This document shows, piece by piece, positions 10,381-20,900 of a stretch of 64,000 nucleotides of DNA. This DNA is from Prorocentrum cordatum. Lineage: Eukaryota > Sar > Dinophyceae > Prorocentrales > Prorocentraceae. Position numbers and translations under genes: made by a program. Each line of letters opens with the position of its first letter. Within the stretch, counting starts at the first letter, position 1. The stretch spans positions 392,960 to 456,959 of the forward strand of contig CAUYUJ010000370.1 in the NCBI GenBank assembly GCA_963575745.1. Direction: 5' to 3'. The notes under the pieces were generated by a model. It ran no database searches, was not told the DNA's origin, and saw only the letters and a list, made by a program, of their open reading frames with translations.

Positions 10381-10470
10381 GGCGGCACCGTGGTGCCGTG
10401 GTCGTCGTCGGCGGCGCCTCGAGGCTCGAGGGCCGCTTCTCGGAGCTGTGCCGGGGGCGCTTCCAGGAGA

Positions 10471-10545
10471 GTGACCCCCCCCCCTTGGGGAAGGGATCAA
10501 AGGGAAGGGGCTTCCCTTCGACTCGATTACGACACTGCTAGATTT
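10471..10545 (-). repeat. Solo inverted copy of the 150 bp array unit
   Basis: AGGGATCAAAGGGAAGGGGC and CTTCCCTTCGACTCGATTACGA are the reverse complement of the core of the tandem unit at 55484-56781. Confidence 0.65.
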
Positions 10546-11454
10546 TTCTCTCGCTCACGAGCTTGAGAAGGAAGCTGAAGGGAAAGGGGACGACGGAGGC
10601 GACGACCGACGGAGAGGACGACTCGAACAGCCAAGCCCCTCGCACACGGGGTCAGAACTTTAGATGCTCGCTTTGAGAACCTTCCTGGAGCCACTCGCTC
10701 CACTCATGCGTCGATGCTGCGTCGAACGTCAGTCCATTTGAATCGAACTCGAGTCGAGCTAGAGTCCAACATTAGTCGAGCTATATTCGAACTAGGGTCA
10801 AACAGATGTGCTAGGTGACCCCAGTCTAGGAACTATTGGATAGCAAGGATGGGGAGGCAACAGGGACGATCATATGGGAGAACACGGTCCTATTGCTTTT
10901 GTGCTGTTTCCCGCGCTTACGGTCAACATCATGTTGCCCTGGTGAGTTGTTCCCCGCGGTTGCGGCCAAGATTGTCTTGCGCGGGAGATATGCATTCCCA
11001 TTGTTTTTTCTCGACAAAATCATAGAGAGAACGCGTCTCTGACCCGCAGGCGGACACAATCGCGGGGTCGTCGACATCGCCGTCCACGTCGCCGCCGCCG
11101 TCAGCGTCGCCGCCGCCGTCGGGTGAGGGATGACCGTAAGCAACGGAAAAACACGGACCTCAGGAGAGAGAACACAGGACCTCAACTTACGCGGTGGCTC
11201 GCGCGGGACGCCCACTCGGGACGCCACATCGGAAACGAGGGCGCGTGCGCGCGACCCTGCGCGGCCAGCTTGCGGGCCAATGCCCGTGCAGACGACCCCT
11301 TTGTTCTGCGGCGCCCACGTGGGGACATCACGATCGTGGTGCGACAAGGAAATTCGATGGCCCAAACCCAATGTGTGTTAAAAGTCAATCCGCATGTCGA
11401 ACAGCGGTGGGCAGGCTGCTCTTGCGGCTGAAAGTATACACTCTAGCAGCTACT
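10546..11454. other. Unassigned sequence
   Basis: No gene recognised. It contains short TCGAACT-type degenerate repeats (10740-10800) and a GCCGCCGTC run (11070-11120). Confidence 0.45.
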
Positions 11455-12200
11455 GGAGGAGGGGGAGGAGGAGGAAGGAGGAAGAGGATGCGAAGGAAGG
11501 ATGACGGGAGAGGAACAGGATAGTACACCCCCCCCCATCCCAAATCCCCTCCTCACGAGTCCGTACAGACGCCTTACCCTGAATGACGAGCGGCTGGTCA
11601 GTCCGCCAGTTAAACGAGTGCACTTGTCGTAGAGGATCCTCCCTCCACTTGAAGGACGCCCATTGTAACCTTATTTTGAACACCAAATGCCTTCTGTCCG
11701 TCTACGCGCTGCAGCATGACAAAGTCGTGGACGCATGCTCCGCGGAAATCCTACGCAAGAGCGCTTTCAATGGGAGGCTACGGATGGCCTCATTGTGAAA
11801 ACGACGTTGCCGGATGGCAGACTCGTGGACGCATGGTTCGCTAAAATATTACGAAGAAACCCCGTTTCAAAAAAGGAACCGCCCTCCATCCGTGTTAGTT
11901 GTTGCACAATCTGGCATCCAGGTGGCAGATGCCGAAGGAAAGGCCAAGTGTGTAAATGGTGGACCCTGTATCCGAACGTGCGCGAGGCCAAGGGGCGGCC
12001 AAATGGGAGGCTGCAGACCCTGGAAGGCTCCTTCTATGTTGAAAGCGGCGGTGGTATCCATATCCGATCCACAGCTGGAACCCCTCCGGCATCCAGACCG
12101 AGACCGTGCGGTGACGCGGTGACCCCGAGTCCCACTCACTCACCATGCGGTGTGGCCACCGCGCCGTGTGGGGGCCCCCGACGGTGGTGCTGAAGTTGTC
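11455..12200. other. Unassigned, with a two-copy degenerate repeat
   Basis: A GGA run at 11455-11485, then single-copy-looking sequence. About 100 bp around GTCGTGGACGCATG (about 11725) is repeated in diverged form near 11823 (CTCGTGGACGCATGG). No domain in any frame. Confidence 0.4.
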
Positions 12201-12205
12201 CAGTG

Positions 12206-12278
12206 CTATGCCCCCCATCCTCCTCCTCCTCCTCCTCCTCCTCCTCCTCCTCCTCCGCCTCCTCCTCCTCCTCCTCCC
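12206..12278. repeat. CTC microsatellite
   Basis: (CTC)n with one CGC interruption. Confidence 0.95.
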
Positions 12279-12562
12279 CTGTACTTGTGCACCCGAGGGC
12301 TTTTTTGTCCCACGCCCCAGCCGTCCCGGAGAAGGACTCGCACGCCACTCGCGCAGCGAAGGACACACGGGAAGCCGAGTGCGCGCGACGCCCAGGCGAA
12401 GAGAGCCCCTTCTTGAGAACGGCCCGCGCTGCCTCCGCTCCTTGACTGGTGAAACCGCCTGTGTGGTCCACGCGCCGGCGCGATCTGCCTTCGCCTGCTC
12501 CCGGTGGCCTCCTGCGGCGACGAGGACGACGAAGACAGAGATGAGCACTTTCGTGCTGCCAG

Positions 12563-12612
12563 GACCTCCTCCTCCTCCTCCTCCTCCTCCTCCTCCTCCT
12601 CCTCCTCCTCCG
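12563..12612. repeat. CTC microsatellite
   Basis: Pure (CTC)n, about 16 copies. Confidence 0.95.
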
Positions 12613-12614
12613 CG

Positions 12615-12705
12615 AGCCTGGGAGCGCTGGGGGATGGATTGTAGCGTCTGGGAGTGCCTGGGGGCGTCTGGGAGCGCCTGGGGCAGCCAGGGGAGCGATG
12701 GGGTC
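12615..12705. repeat. Short tract of the GGGAGCGCCT decamer repeat
   Basis: Eight or so degenerate copies of the 10 bp unit that dominates the subtelomere-like island at 32-46 kb. This is the only copy I see outside that island. Confidence 0.55.
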
Positions 12706-12854
12706 CCAAATCGGAGTCGGCGACGGGTGCCCGAGACGTATCGGTGAATTTTGTGCATGCTACCGACTTATTGTTTTTGCTTCTGCCTCGTGTGCCCAGG
12801 GGCACTTTGGGGCCAGGGGGTGGCTTGATGTTGAAGATCAACAGATGGGCACCG

Positions 12855-13240
12855 AGTTCTTTTTTCCCTGGATGGTGAGGGTTGGGTCAGATGAGTGTTC
12901 ACCGAGATGCGCATTTTGCATCGGATGGTGAGGGTTGGGTCGTGTGAGCGCGCACAAAATATCACATCGGATGATGAAAGTTGGGTCGTATGGCTCTACA
13001 CCGATCTGCATAGGATGGCGATGGTCGGACGGATGGGTGTGCACCGGATACAACTATTTACATAGGGTGGATACGCAGCCGAATCGTAGTTTTGACATGG
13101 GATGGTGAATGTCTGGTCGGAAGGGTGTGAGCATACTTGTATATTTTGAGTCGAATGGTGAGGGTTGGGTCGGATGGATGTGCGCCGGATGATATTTGTT
13201 GCATCACATCATCATGGATGGGCCGTGTGGATATGCTCGG
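12855..13240. repeat. About 55-60 bp degenerate tandem repeat
   Basis: About seven copies centred on GGATGGTGAGGGTTGGGTCG, each followed by a variable stretch with GTGTG and CACCG. Confidence 0.7.
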
Positions 13241-13317
13241 CGCTACAGCGATATATTTCCTTAAGCATAACTCCTCCTGTCGCACCAGCGGACGTGTGCG
13301 TAGGCCAGCCCCGCGTT

Positions 13318-13560
13318 TCGCTTCAGACTTCTTCAAACTTACAACAGTTTCAAGGATGGAGCCCGCAACTTATCGAAATGTGGCACTCGCCTGATCGTCG
13401 CGCGCATTCGTCTTTGACACTTCAGACAACTTCAAAGATGGAGGTGGGTTCGTTTTCAAAATGTGGCTAACGCCTTACCGCCGCGCACTTTCGTCTGAAG
13501 GGTTTGCAACAGTTTCAATGGTGGAGGCCGGCTCCGATTCAAAATGGAATTGACTGATGG
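13318..13560. repeat. About 110 bp degenerate tandem repeat, two to three copies
   Basis: Repeated elements are CAACAGTTTCAA, GATGGAGG, CAAAATGTGGC and CGCGCA(C/T)TCGTCT in the same order. Confidence 0.6.
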
Positions 13561-13689
13561 GCAGGGGGGTGATGCGGTGGAGACAGGGAGGATGGGGAGA
13601 ATATGGGGATAATAAAACTGGATGAGAAGCGGCAGGTGCAAGGCGCCGATAATCGATTACGATACGGAGGAAGACACGATAAAAAAGGG

Positions 13690-14065
13690 GGCCTTCTCCC
13701 GCATCTCCTCCCCCCTCCTCATCGTCCTCATCCTCCCGTCTCCACCTCTCTCGTTTTCTACTCCTCGCCCTCTCTTTCTCGCCCTCGTTCTCCTCTTGCC
13801 TCCTCCTTTACCAATGTTTCGTCTCTCTTCGCTTCCTCTCTCCCAGCCCCAGCCCCGACCCCTCACCTGTAGTCCCTTTTCCACCCCTCACCTCCCCACC
13901 GTGGCTTAAGCGTCCTTCTACTCTCCATCGGCTCGTTCCCCCTCTCCTCATACTATTCCTCTTCATCTTCTCCATCCCATCCTCATCCACTTATTACTAC
14001 CACTTCTTCTCCATCCTGCCTTTCCGTCGCCTCACCTTCTTTCTCCTCCTCGCCCTCCTAATCCT
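13690..14065. repeat. Pyrimidine-rich low-complexity stretch
   Basis: CTCCTCCC, TCCTC and CTCTCTC runs without a fixed unit. No gene recognised. Confidence 0.7.
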
Positions 14066-14284
14066 TAGGAGGCCAACGCGCATACACCAATACCGCTTGC
14101 CAGAAAATCGTCGAAGCAAAGATCCACTGGGCGCTCCCCTCACGCGTCATCGCAGAAGCTCCGTTACCTCTTTGTTAGACGCGCGAAATCGGCGCATGCG
14201 CGAGGCCATCCTGTCGCCCCCTATACGACCTACCACACCGAGAAAACGGCCGCGGAAATTCGACGCGATAACTTCCTGTGCCCT

Positions 14285-14420
14285 CTTGGGCGCGTCTTGG
14301 AACCCCAACGAGGCACCCTAGCGGGCCCCCAACTGAGCCCCGCGAGGCACCCTAGCGGAGCCCCAACGAGCCCCAATGAGCCCCGCGAGAGCCACAGCAG
14401 GTTTCCAAAAGGGGTCCCGA
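14285..14420. repeat. GAGCCCCAACGAGCCCC-type short tandem repeat
   Basis: Three to four degenerate copies of AGGCACCCTAGCGG and GAGCCCCAAYGA. The flanking 14066-14608 holds no recognised gene. Confidence 0.6.
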
Positions 14421-14608
14421 TGAGCCCCTGGTCCAACTCGACAGCGTGAACTTCGAAACGATAACTTCAAATGCCCCTGTGGGGGCCGTTCGGAACATCC
14501 AAGACGGCCCCAGAAAGCTTCCGGAGGGCCCCATGACAGCTACAAGAGGGCTCCGAGAGGGGCCCCGGCGATCCTCTGGCTCACGACACGGCGTCGAGTT
14601 CGAAGCGA

Positions 14609-14789
14609 TACTCCAGATTTCGTGATGAAAGGGAGGGGGTCTGGACCCTCCAAGAAAAGCCATTTCAGACCTCCCCCGTGGGAGAACCCTCCAAAACATC
14701 GTCCCCAGACCCCCCAGGGCCTCCAAGATAGCCTGGAAGAGACCTCCCCCCGAAATGAGACCCCCCCCCTTATTACGAAATCTGGAGTA
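14609..14789. mobile_element. TIR element F, copy 1 (181 bp)
   Basis: Left end TACTCCAGATTTCGT and right end ACGAAATCTGGAGTA are perfect inverted copies, extended inwards by an A/G-run and its complement. A second copy with a degraded left end lies at 56838-57003, and a solo arm at 55371-55386. Confidence 0.7.
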
Positions 14790-15241
14790 CCCTACTCAAC
14801 TTGTTGCACTCCCCCTTCTTCTTCTTACTGCAGTCAGGATGAATTGCTTGGCGTGCCGCGCCGCCGATTCTGGTCCACCGCCACGCTTCGGCGCGACTCG
14901 CGGCAACCTTCCCGATCCTACGACGTCAACGTCCAGGGCCTCTCCTGGCCGGCCGTTCCACGAAGCAGAGCGGCACGCGATCAACTTGCAGGGCATGACG
15001 CGTCGCAGGAGCCGCAGCCGCGACACGCCAAGCAACACTTCCTGACCGCATCGTTCGTATCGTGCGTCTTCCCCCATCTGCCTGCTCCACTCCGTGCCGC
15101 CTCCCGTGCGGCGCCTCGCTCCGTCGCCTGAGCAGGCACCATGGCAGAGCATGCCGCTGCTGGCAGACTGGATGGCTTGCCCGCGCCCGCGCGCCCAGGA
15201 GCGCTCTCGAGCCCACAGACCGACCGGCAGCCGCGCGATGC

Positions 15242-15261
15242 GTCGTCGTCGTCGTCAACGC

Positions 15262-15321
<60 letters not shown>

Positions 15322-15325
15322 GGTC
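15242..15325. repeat. GTC microsatellite
   Basis: (GTC)n with CGCC interruptions. Confidence 0.95.
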
Positions 15326-15413
15326 GTTGTCGAGGGGGGGTGGGCGGTGGGCGAGGAGGAGGCGTGAAAGATGAAAGGGGGGCCTCCTCCCCCTTCCATG
15401 GGTGAACAGCACC

Positions 15414-15539
15414 AGTATCGATGACACGCCGCAGCGGGGAGCCGCTCAGCGCTTCACGGTTCAAGAGGCCCCGGGTCTTCGAACAAGAACGAAGGAGTAG
15501 CACACTGACGGGCTCCCACGGCGACGTGCCATTGATACC
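15414..15539. mobile_element. TIR element E, copy 2 (126 bp)
   Basis: Ends AGTATCGATGACACGCCGC and GGCGACGTGCCATTGATACC pair as inverted copies. The length equals copy 1 at 9470-9595, and the interior shares GTAGCACACTGACGG-like sequence with it. Confidence 0.65.
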
Positions 15540-15917
15540 ATCTTTCCCTCTCGTCGGCGGTGGACAAACCTCCCTTTAGTAAACCTCCTCTTAGTGAAAC
15601 GGCTTGGGGCCGAAACCGACGGACCTGGACCCGCAAAAGTGACGGCCGCGACGCCCTCTCGCAAACCGAAAACGGCCAATTCACTAATCGACGTGTCAGG
15701 GTAGGAGGTCTATCCACCTCCGATCTCGATCTCACGTTCTCATCTTGGTCCTCCCTGTTCGGCCTCCTCCACCCTTCCCTCTCGCGAGGCCCAGCTCGGG
15801 TGGCTGACGGCCGGGCTGCTCACCTCTGCTGCGACGGCCTTCACTCTCCCTGCCCCGCTTTCCTCCACATCTCCCCAAACAGGGCAGCAAGACACCGTGT
15901 CCCTGAGAGAAGCCATG
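15540..15917. other. Unassigned sequence
   Basis: No gene or repeat recognised with confidence. A short inverted motif CCTCCCTTTAGTAAACC/CCTCCTCTTAGTGAAAC is present near 15570 as a direct near-repeat. Confidence 0.4.
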
Positions 15918-16361
15918 CTAAGATGATCGTGGCTGCCCGTTGCAAAATCTGGCTTCTTTCGAACGACGGTTTCGATGCATCAAACTGCGGCCGAGCACGC
16001 ACCAGCCAGCGCAATCACCGCCGCTCGTCTGCACCAGGAGGTTGGCTTTCGCATGCTCTTCGGCAGACAGGAGTGTCTGCAACTTGAAACCAGGTCTACT
16101 CGGAAGCTGAGCGAGGGCTGGCAAATCCGTGGCTGCTAAAACGGTCTTCCCGGAAAAAACAAACAAATCCCCAGAACAAAACTCAACGCACAAAATAATA
16201 AATTGGCTGCTCCCCGGAAGAAAAGAAACACGTTCCCGCAGAGCCGTTTTAGCAGCCACGGGTTTGCCAGCCTTCGCCTGGCTTCTGATTTACACTGGTC
16301 GATAGGAGAGCTGGTCAGGTAATCTGCGAGGCCAGTCCATGCCAGCCACTGCTAACACATC
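15918..16361 (-). CDS. Candidate two-exon gene fragment split by a TIR intron, unknown product
   Basis: On the minus strand, 16361-16294 reads ...AVAGMDWPRRLPDQLSYRP, then a donor GTAAAT at 16293, and an acceptor GTAG ending at 16096. From 16095 the frame continues PGFKLQTLLSAEEHAKANL and then LVQTSGGDCAGWCVLGRSL, down to a TAG at 15920-15918. The splice restores one continuous frame (phase 2) and removes exactly the inverted-repeat element. Both exon peptides have natural composition, unlike most frames in this window. The upstream limit is uncertain: a possible acceptor CCAG precedes 16361, and the frame is open to a TGA at 16388. I do not recognise the protein. Confidence 0.35.
16096..16293 (-). 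mobile_element. TIR element G, candidate introner
   Basis: Arms 16111-16144 and 16243-16276 are inverted copies at 32 of 34 positions (GCGARGGCTGGCAAAYCCG then TGGCTGCTAAAACGG). Weaker pairing extends outwards to about 16091 and 16297. On the minus strand the element starts with GTAAAT and ends with GTAG, so its edges coincide with plausible splice sites. The interior is AT-rich. Confidence 0.55.
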
Positions 16362-16504
16362 CTGGCATTCTACAGCGCGACAGGATCACAGGGATGCGCG
16401 GTAGGGATGTAATGATTGTGCACGCCCAAGAGGAAGCCTTCTGAGCGAGGGCGACCAGCGACCATGGCCAAGGGCGGAGGCCGCATGTGCGAGGACGGAG
16501 CGGT

Positions 16505-16582
16505 GCCCCTCCTCCTCCTGCTCCTCCTGCTCCTCCTGCTCCTCCTCCTGCTCCTCCTCCTCCTCCTCCTCCTCCTCCTCAC
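16505..16582. repeat. CTC/CTG microsatellite
   Basis: (CTCCTG/CTC)n run; poly-Leu in the plus frame. Confidence 0.9.
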
Positions 16583-16711
16583 GGTCCTGTTTGGCTGCAG
16601 GTCCCTCCTCCCTCCCCGCATTCCCTCCGCTCTCGGCGCCCGCGCGCGCGCGGGGGGGCGCGTCCGCGCCAACTGTGCACCTGCATCGACCCTGGCCAAG
16701 CCCACCCTGGG

Positions 16712-16878
16712 CCTGGGTGAAGGGGCCCCAGGTCACACAACAAAATACACACAAATAAAGATATCCCCCATAGTTTCCCATATTTTCTGGGTTCTTGTCT
16801 TCCCCCCCCACTTCCCACATTTTCCTATCTGTTCTGGAGAATCGACGATTAATTGTGTCTGTGTTTTTTTCCCTCCTG
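16712..16878 (+). mobile_element. SINE-like element S, copy 1
   Basis: Shares a common order with 29165-29330 and 50882-51079: GGGGCC...CACAC, ACACAAATA, CCCATATTTTCTGGGTT, a C-run, CACTTCCCA, then GTCGACGATT-like, ATTGTGTCTGTG, a T-run and CCCTCCTGA. It has no coding frame and no poly(A). I see no target duplication at this copy. Confidence 0.65.
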
Positions 16879-17845
16879 ACTGGGACCAATGCGTGCACGC
16901 CCCCTGGATTGGCCTCGAGGGCATCGACACTGAGGTCCCGGACCCGGGGCCCAGCACTGGCGTGCTTAAGAGCATGGTCGGCGCTTCCCGAGGGGGGGAC
17001 GGGGAGAGGAAGACTTCATCCCGATTTCCAAGCAGCCCGAAGACCGAGCTCGAGCGAAATATGGAGAGGAAAACATCGCGACACTGTCAAGCTAAGAGGA
17101 TGACAGGGGAGAACAGAGGTGAGTTATGCTGGGAACTCTTGGAGGTTTCAGGCAAGCCTGGTTGGTGTCCGGTGGAGCCGCAAAAATTCTTCAGGGCTTT
17201 GGGAGGGGCCCGGAAGCCCCGAGGGCTGAAAGCCTGATCGTTCGACCCCAAATGAGAACGATTCCTACAAATTCTGAAGTCTTTCCCTCCGCTTTGTAAG
17301 ACGGCGGAGGGAAAGGAGGGGGGGAAGAAGGGGAAAGAGGAGGAGGAGGAGGAGGAAGAGGGAGGGAGGAAGAGCACGAGAAATCAGAGGATCAGCAGGA
17401 GGTATCGCAGCATTAAGGAGAGTGGGGGACCAGGGAGGAAGGAGGTGATGAGTGGGAGGAAGGATGAGGAACAACATGAGGGAGCTGCGGACGCCATTGG
17501 TTGACGAACGCCACTGGGTGTTGTAAGTGGACGACCGGTGACGAGATAAGACATGTAAGGGCTAGCGGCCGAGAGTTGCCCCTGGTCTGCTTCAATGAGA
17601 GGGGGCGAGATGCAAGGCACCCCAGAAAACAGCTGCGACGACGTGTTGGATGCTTGCCACGCGTACGGAACATGCCCACTCTCACACACCGGAGGAGGAG
17701 CACCGAACACGACGACCGACTCTTGCGCACGATGCTACTGGTAAGGCTTCGGGCTGCGCGCAGACAGCCCCCCGCAGGTGGTCCCGGCTGGCCCAGGCAG
17801 GCACCCCGAACACTGTCCCAGCTGGCCTCGGGGGAGGGGGAGGGG
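16879..17845. other. Unassigned sequence up to the gap
   Basis: No recognised gene. 17320-17365 is GGAGGAGGAA low complexity. The last 30 bases before the gap are GGGGGAGGGG. Confidence 0.45.
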
Positions 17846-17945
17846 NNNNNNNNNNNNNNNNNNNNNNNNNNNNNNNNNNNNNNNNNNNNNNNNNNNNNNN
17901 NNNNNNNNNNNNNNNNNNNNNNNNNNNNNNNNNNNNNNNNNNNNN
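17846..17945. other. Assembly gap, 100 N
   Basis: Exactly 100 N, the usual placeholder for a gap of unknown size. It lies at the left edge of the 384 bp satellite, so the array is probably incomplete here. Confidence 0.98.
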
Positions 17946-20900
17946 CTGCTTGAGGGTCTGGGCGCCGCCGGAACTCCAAGTGAGGATTGGCTGTGGATAT
18001 CGCCGCCGCCCTCGTCAGGGAAGGACTCCCCAGGGTCTGCATCCTCCAAGGAGCACGGCGAGGGCATTGGATAAGGAACCCCTGAATGAGGAATCCAGGG
18101 TCTTGAGCAGGGACCGACCGTCCCGGCATTCCTAAAGTCCTACCACGAAATGTTCCCATAACCCCAGAATGTTCCAAGAGCAGAACCACTGTTCTCAGAA
18201 CAGAAGCCCGATGTGCTGAAAAAAAGACAGCCCCAGCCAGACATGTTTTTTAAGAACGTTTCGTGGCAACCACAAAAGGTTCTTAGAACATTATGTGGTG
18301 GGGCTATGGGCGAGCCGTGACGCTTCGCCACTGCTTGAGGGTCTGGGCGCCGCCGGAACTCCAAGTGAGGATTGGCTGTGGATATCGCGCCGCCCTCGTC
18401 AGGGAAGGAACCCTCCGGGGGTCTGCATCCTCCAAGAGAGCACGGCCGAGGGATTGGATAAGGAACCACCTGAATGAGGAATCCAGGGTTTGAGCAGGGA
18501 CCGACCGTACCGGGCATTTCCTATTTCCTACCTCGAAATGTTCCCATAACCCCAGAATGTTCCAAGAGCAGAACCACTGTTCTCAGAACAGAAGCCCGAT
18601 GTGCTGAAAAAAAAGACAGCCCCAGCCAGACATGTTTTTTTTTTAAAGAACGTTTCGTGGCAACCACAAAAGGTTCTTAGAACATTATGTGGTGGGGCTA
18701 TGGGCGAGCCGTGACGCTTCGCCACTGCTTGAGGGTCTGGGCGCCGCCGGAACTCCAAGTGAGGATTGGCTGTGGATATCGCCGCCGCCCTCGTCAGGGA
18801 AGGACTCCCCAGGGTCTGCATCCTCCAAGGAGCACGGCGAGGGCATTGGATAAGGAACCCCTGAATGAGGAATCCAGGGTCTTGAGCAGGGACCGACCGT
18901 CCCGGCATTCCTAAAGTCCTACCACGAAATGTTCCCATAACCCCAGAATGTTCCAAGAGCAGAACCACTGTTCTCAGAACAGAAGCCCGATGTGCTGAAA
19001 AAAAGACAGCCCCAGCCAGACATGTTTTTTAAGAACGTTTCGTGGCAACCACAAAAGGTTCTTAGAACATTATGTGGTGGGGCTATGGGCGAGCCGTGAC
19101 GCTTCGCCACTGCTTGAGGGTCTGGGCGCCGCCGGAACTCCAAGTGAGGCTTGGCTGTGGATATCTCCGCCGCCCTGGTGTCGAAGGACTCCCAGGGTCT
19201 GAGGCCCAAGGAGCACGGCGAGGGCATTGGAAAGGAACCCTGAAGAGGAATCCAGGGGTCTGAGCAGGGACCGACGTCCCGGCATCCTATAGTCCTACAC
19301 GAAAATTGTTCCAATAACCCAGAATGTTCCAAGACAGAACCACTGTTCTCAGAAAAGAAGCCCGATGGCGTGAAAAAATACAGCCCCAGCCAGGACATGT
19401 TTTTAAGAAACGTTTCGGGGCAACCACAAAAGGTTCTTAGAACATTTGTGGTGGGCTATAGGCGGCCGTGAGCGTCCGCCACTTGCTTGAGGGTCTGGGC
19501 GGCCGCCGGAACTCCAAGTGAGGATTGGCTGTGGAGATCGCAGCAGCCCTCGTAAGGGAAGGACCCCCAGGGTCGAACCTCCAAGGAGCACGGCGAGGGC
19601 ATTGGATAAGGAAACCACCTAGAGAATGAGGAATCCAGGTTCTTGAGCAGGACCGACCAGTCCCGGCATTCTATTAGTTCCTACCACGAAATGTCCATAA
19701 CCCCAGAATGTTCCAAGAGCAGAACCACTGTTCTCAGAACAGAAGCCCGATGTGCTGAAAAAGAAGACAGCCCCAGCCAGACATGTTTTGTAAGAACGTT
19801 TCGTGGCAACCACAAAAGGTTCTTAGAACATTATGTGGTGGGGCTATAGGCGAGCCGTGACGCTTCGCCACTGCTTGAGGGTCTGGGCGCCGCCGGAACT
19901 CCAAGTGAGGATTGGCTGTGGATATCGCCGCCGCCCTCGTCAGGGAAGGACTCCCCAGGGTCTGCATCCTCCAAGGAGCACGGCGAGGGCATTGGATAAG
20001 GAACCCCTGAATGAGGAATCCAGGGTCTTGAGCAGGGACCGACCGTCCCGGCATTCCTATAGTCCTACCGCGAAATGTTCCCATAACCCCAGAATGTTCC
20101 AAGAGCAGAACCACTGTTCTCAGAACAGAAGCCCGATGTGCTGAAAAAGAAGACAGCCCCAGCCAGACATGTTTTTTAAGAACGTTTCGTGGCAACCACA
20201 AAAGGTTCTTAGAACATTATGTGGTGGGGCTATGGGCGAGCCGTGACGCTTCGCCACTGCTTGAGGGTCTGGGCGCCGCCGGAACTCCAAGTGAGGATTG
20301 GCTGTGGATATCGCCGCCGCCCTCGTCAGGGAAGGACTCCCCAGGGTCTGCATCCTCCAAGGAGCACGGCGAGGGCATTGGATAAGGAACCCCTGAATGA
20401 GGAATCCAGGGTCTTGAGCAGGGACCGACCGTCCCGGCATTCCTATAGTCCTACCACGGATTGTTCCATAAACCCAGATGTTCCAAGCGCAGAACCATGG
20501 TCTCAGTAACAGAAGCCCGTAATCATTCTTACTTCATGTGCTGAAAAAAAAGAACAGCCCCAGCCAGGACAGGTTTTTTTAAGAACGTTTCGTGGCAACC
20601 ACAAAAGGTTCTTTAAGAACTTTATGTGGTGGGGCTTAGGCGAGCGTGACGCTTCGCCACCTGCTTGAAGGAAAAGAGCAGGAGAACTCCAAGTGAGGAT
20701 TGGCTGTGGAATATCGCCAGCGCCCTGTCAGGGAGGACTCCCCAGGGTCTTGCATTCCTCCAAGGAGCACGGCGAGGGCATTGGATAAGGAACCCCTGAA
20801 TGAGGAATCCAGGGTCTTGAGCAGGGACCGACCGTCCCGGCATTCCTATAGTCCTACCACGAAATGTTCCCATAACCCCAGAATGTTCCAAGAGCAGAAC

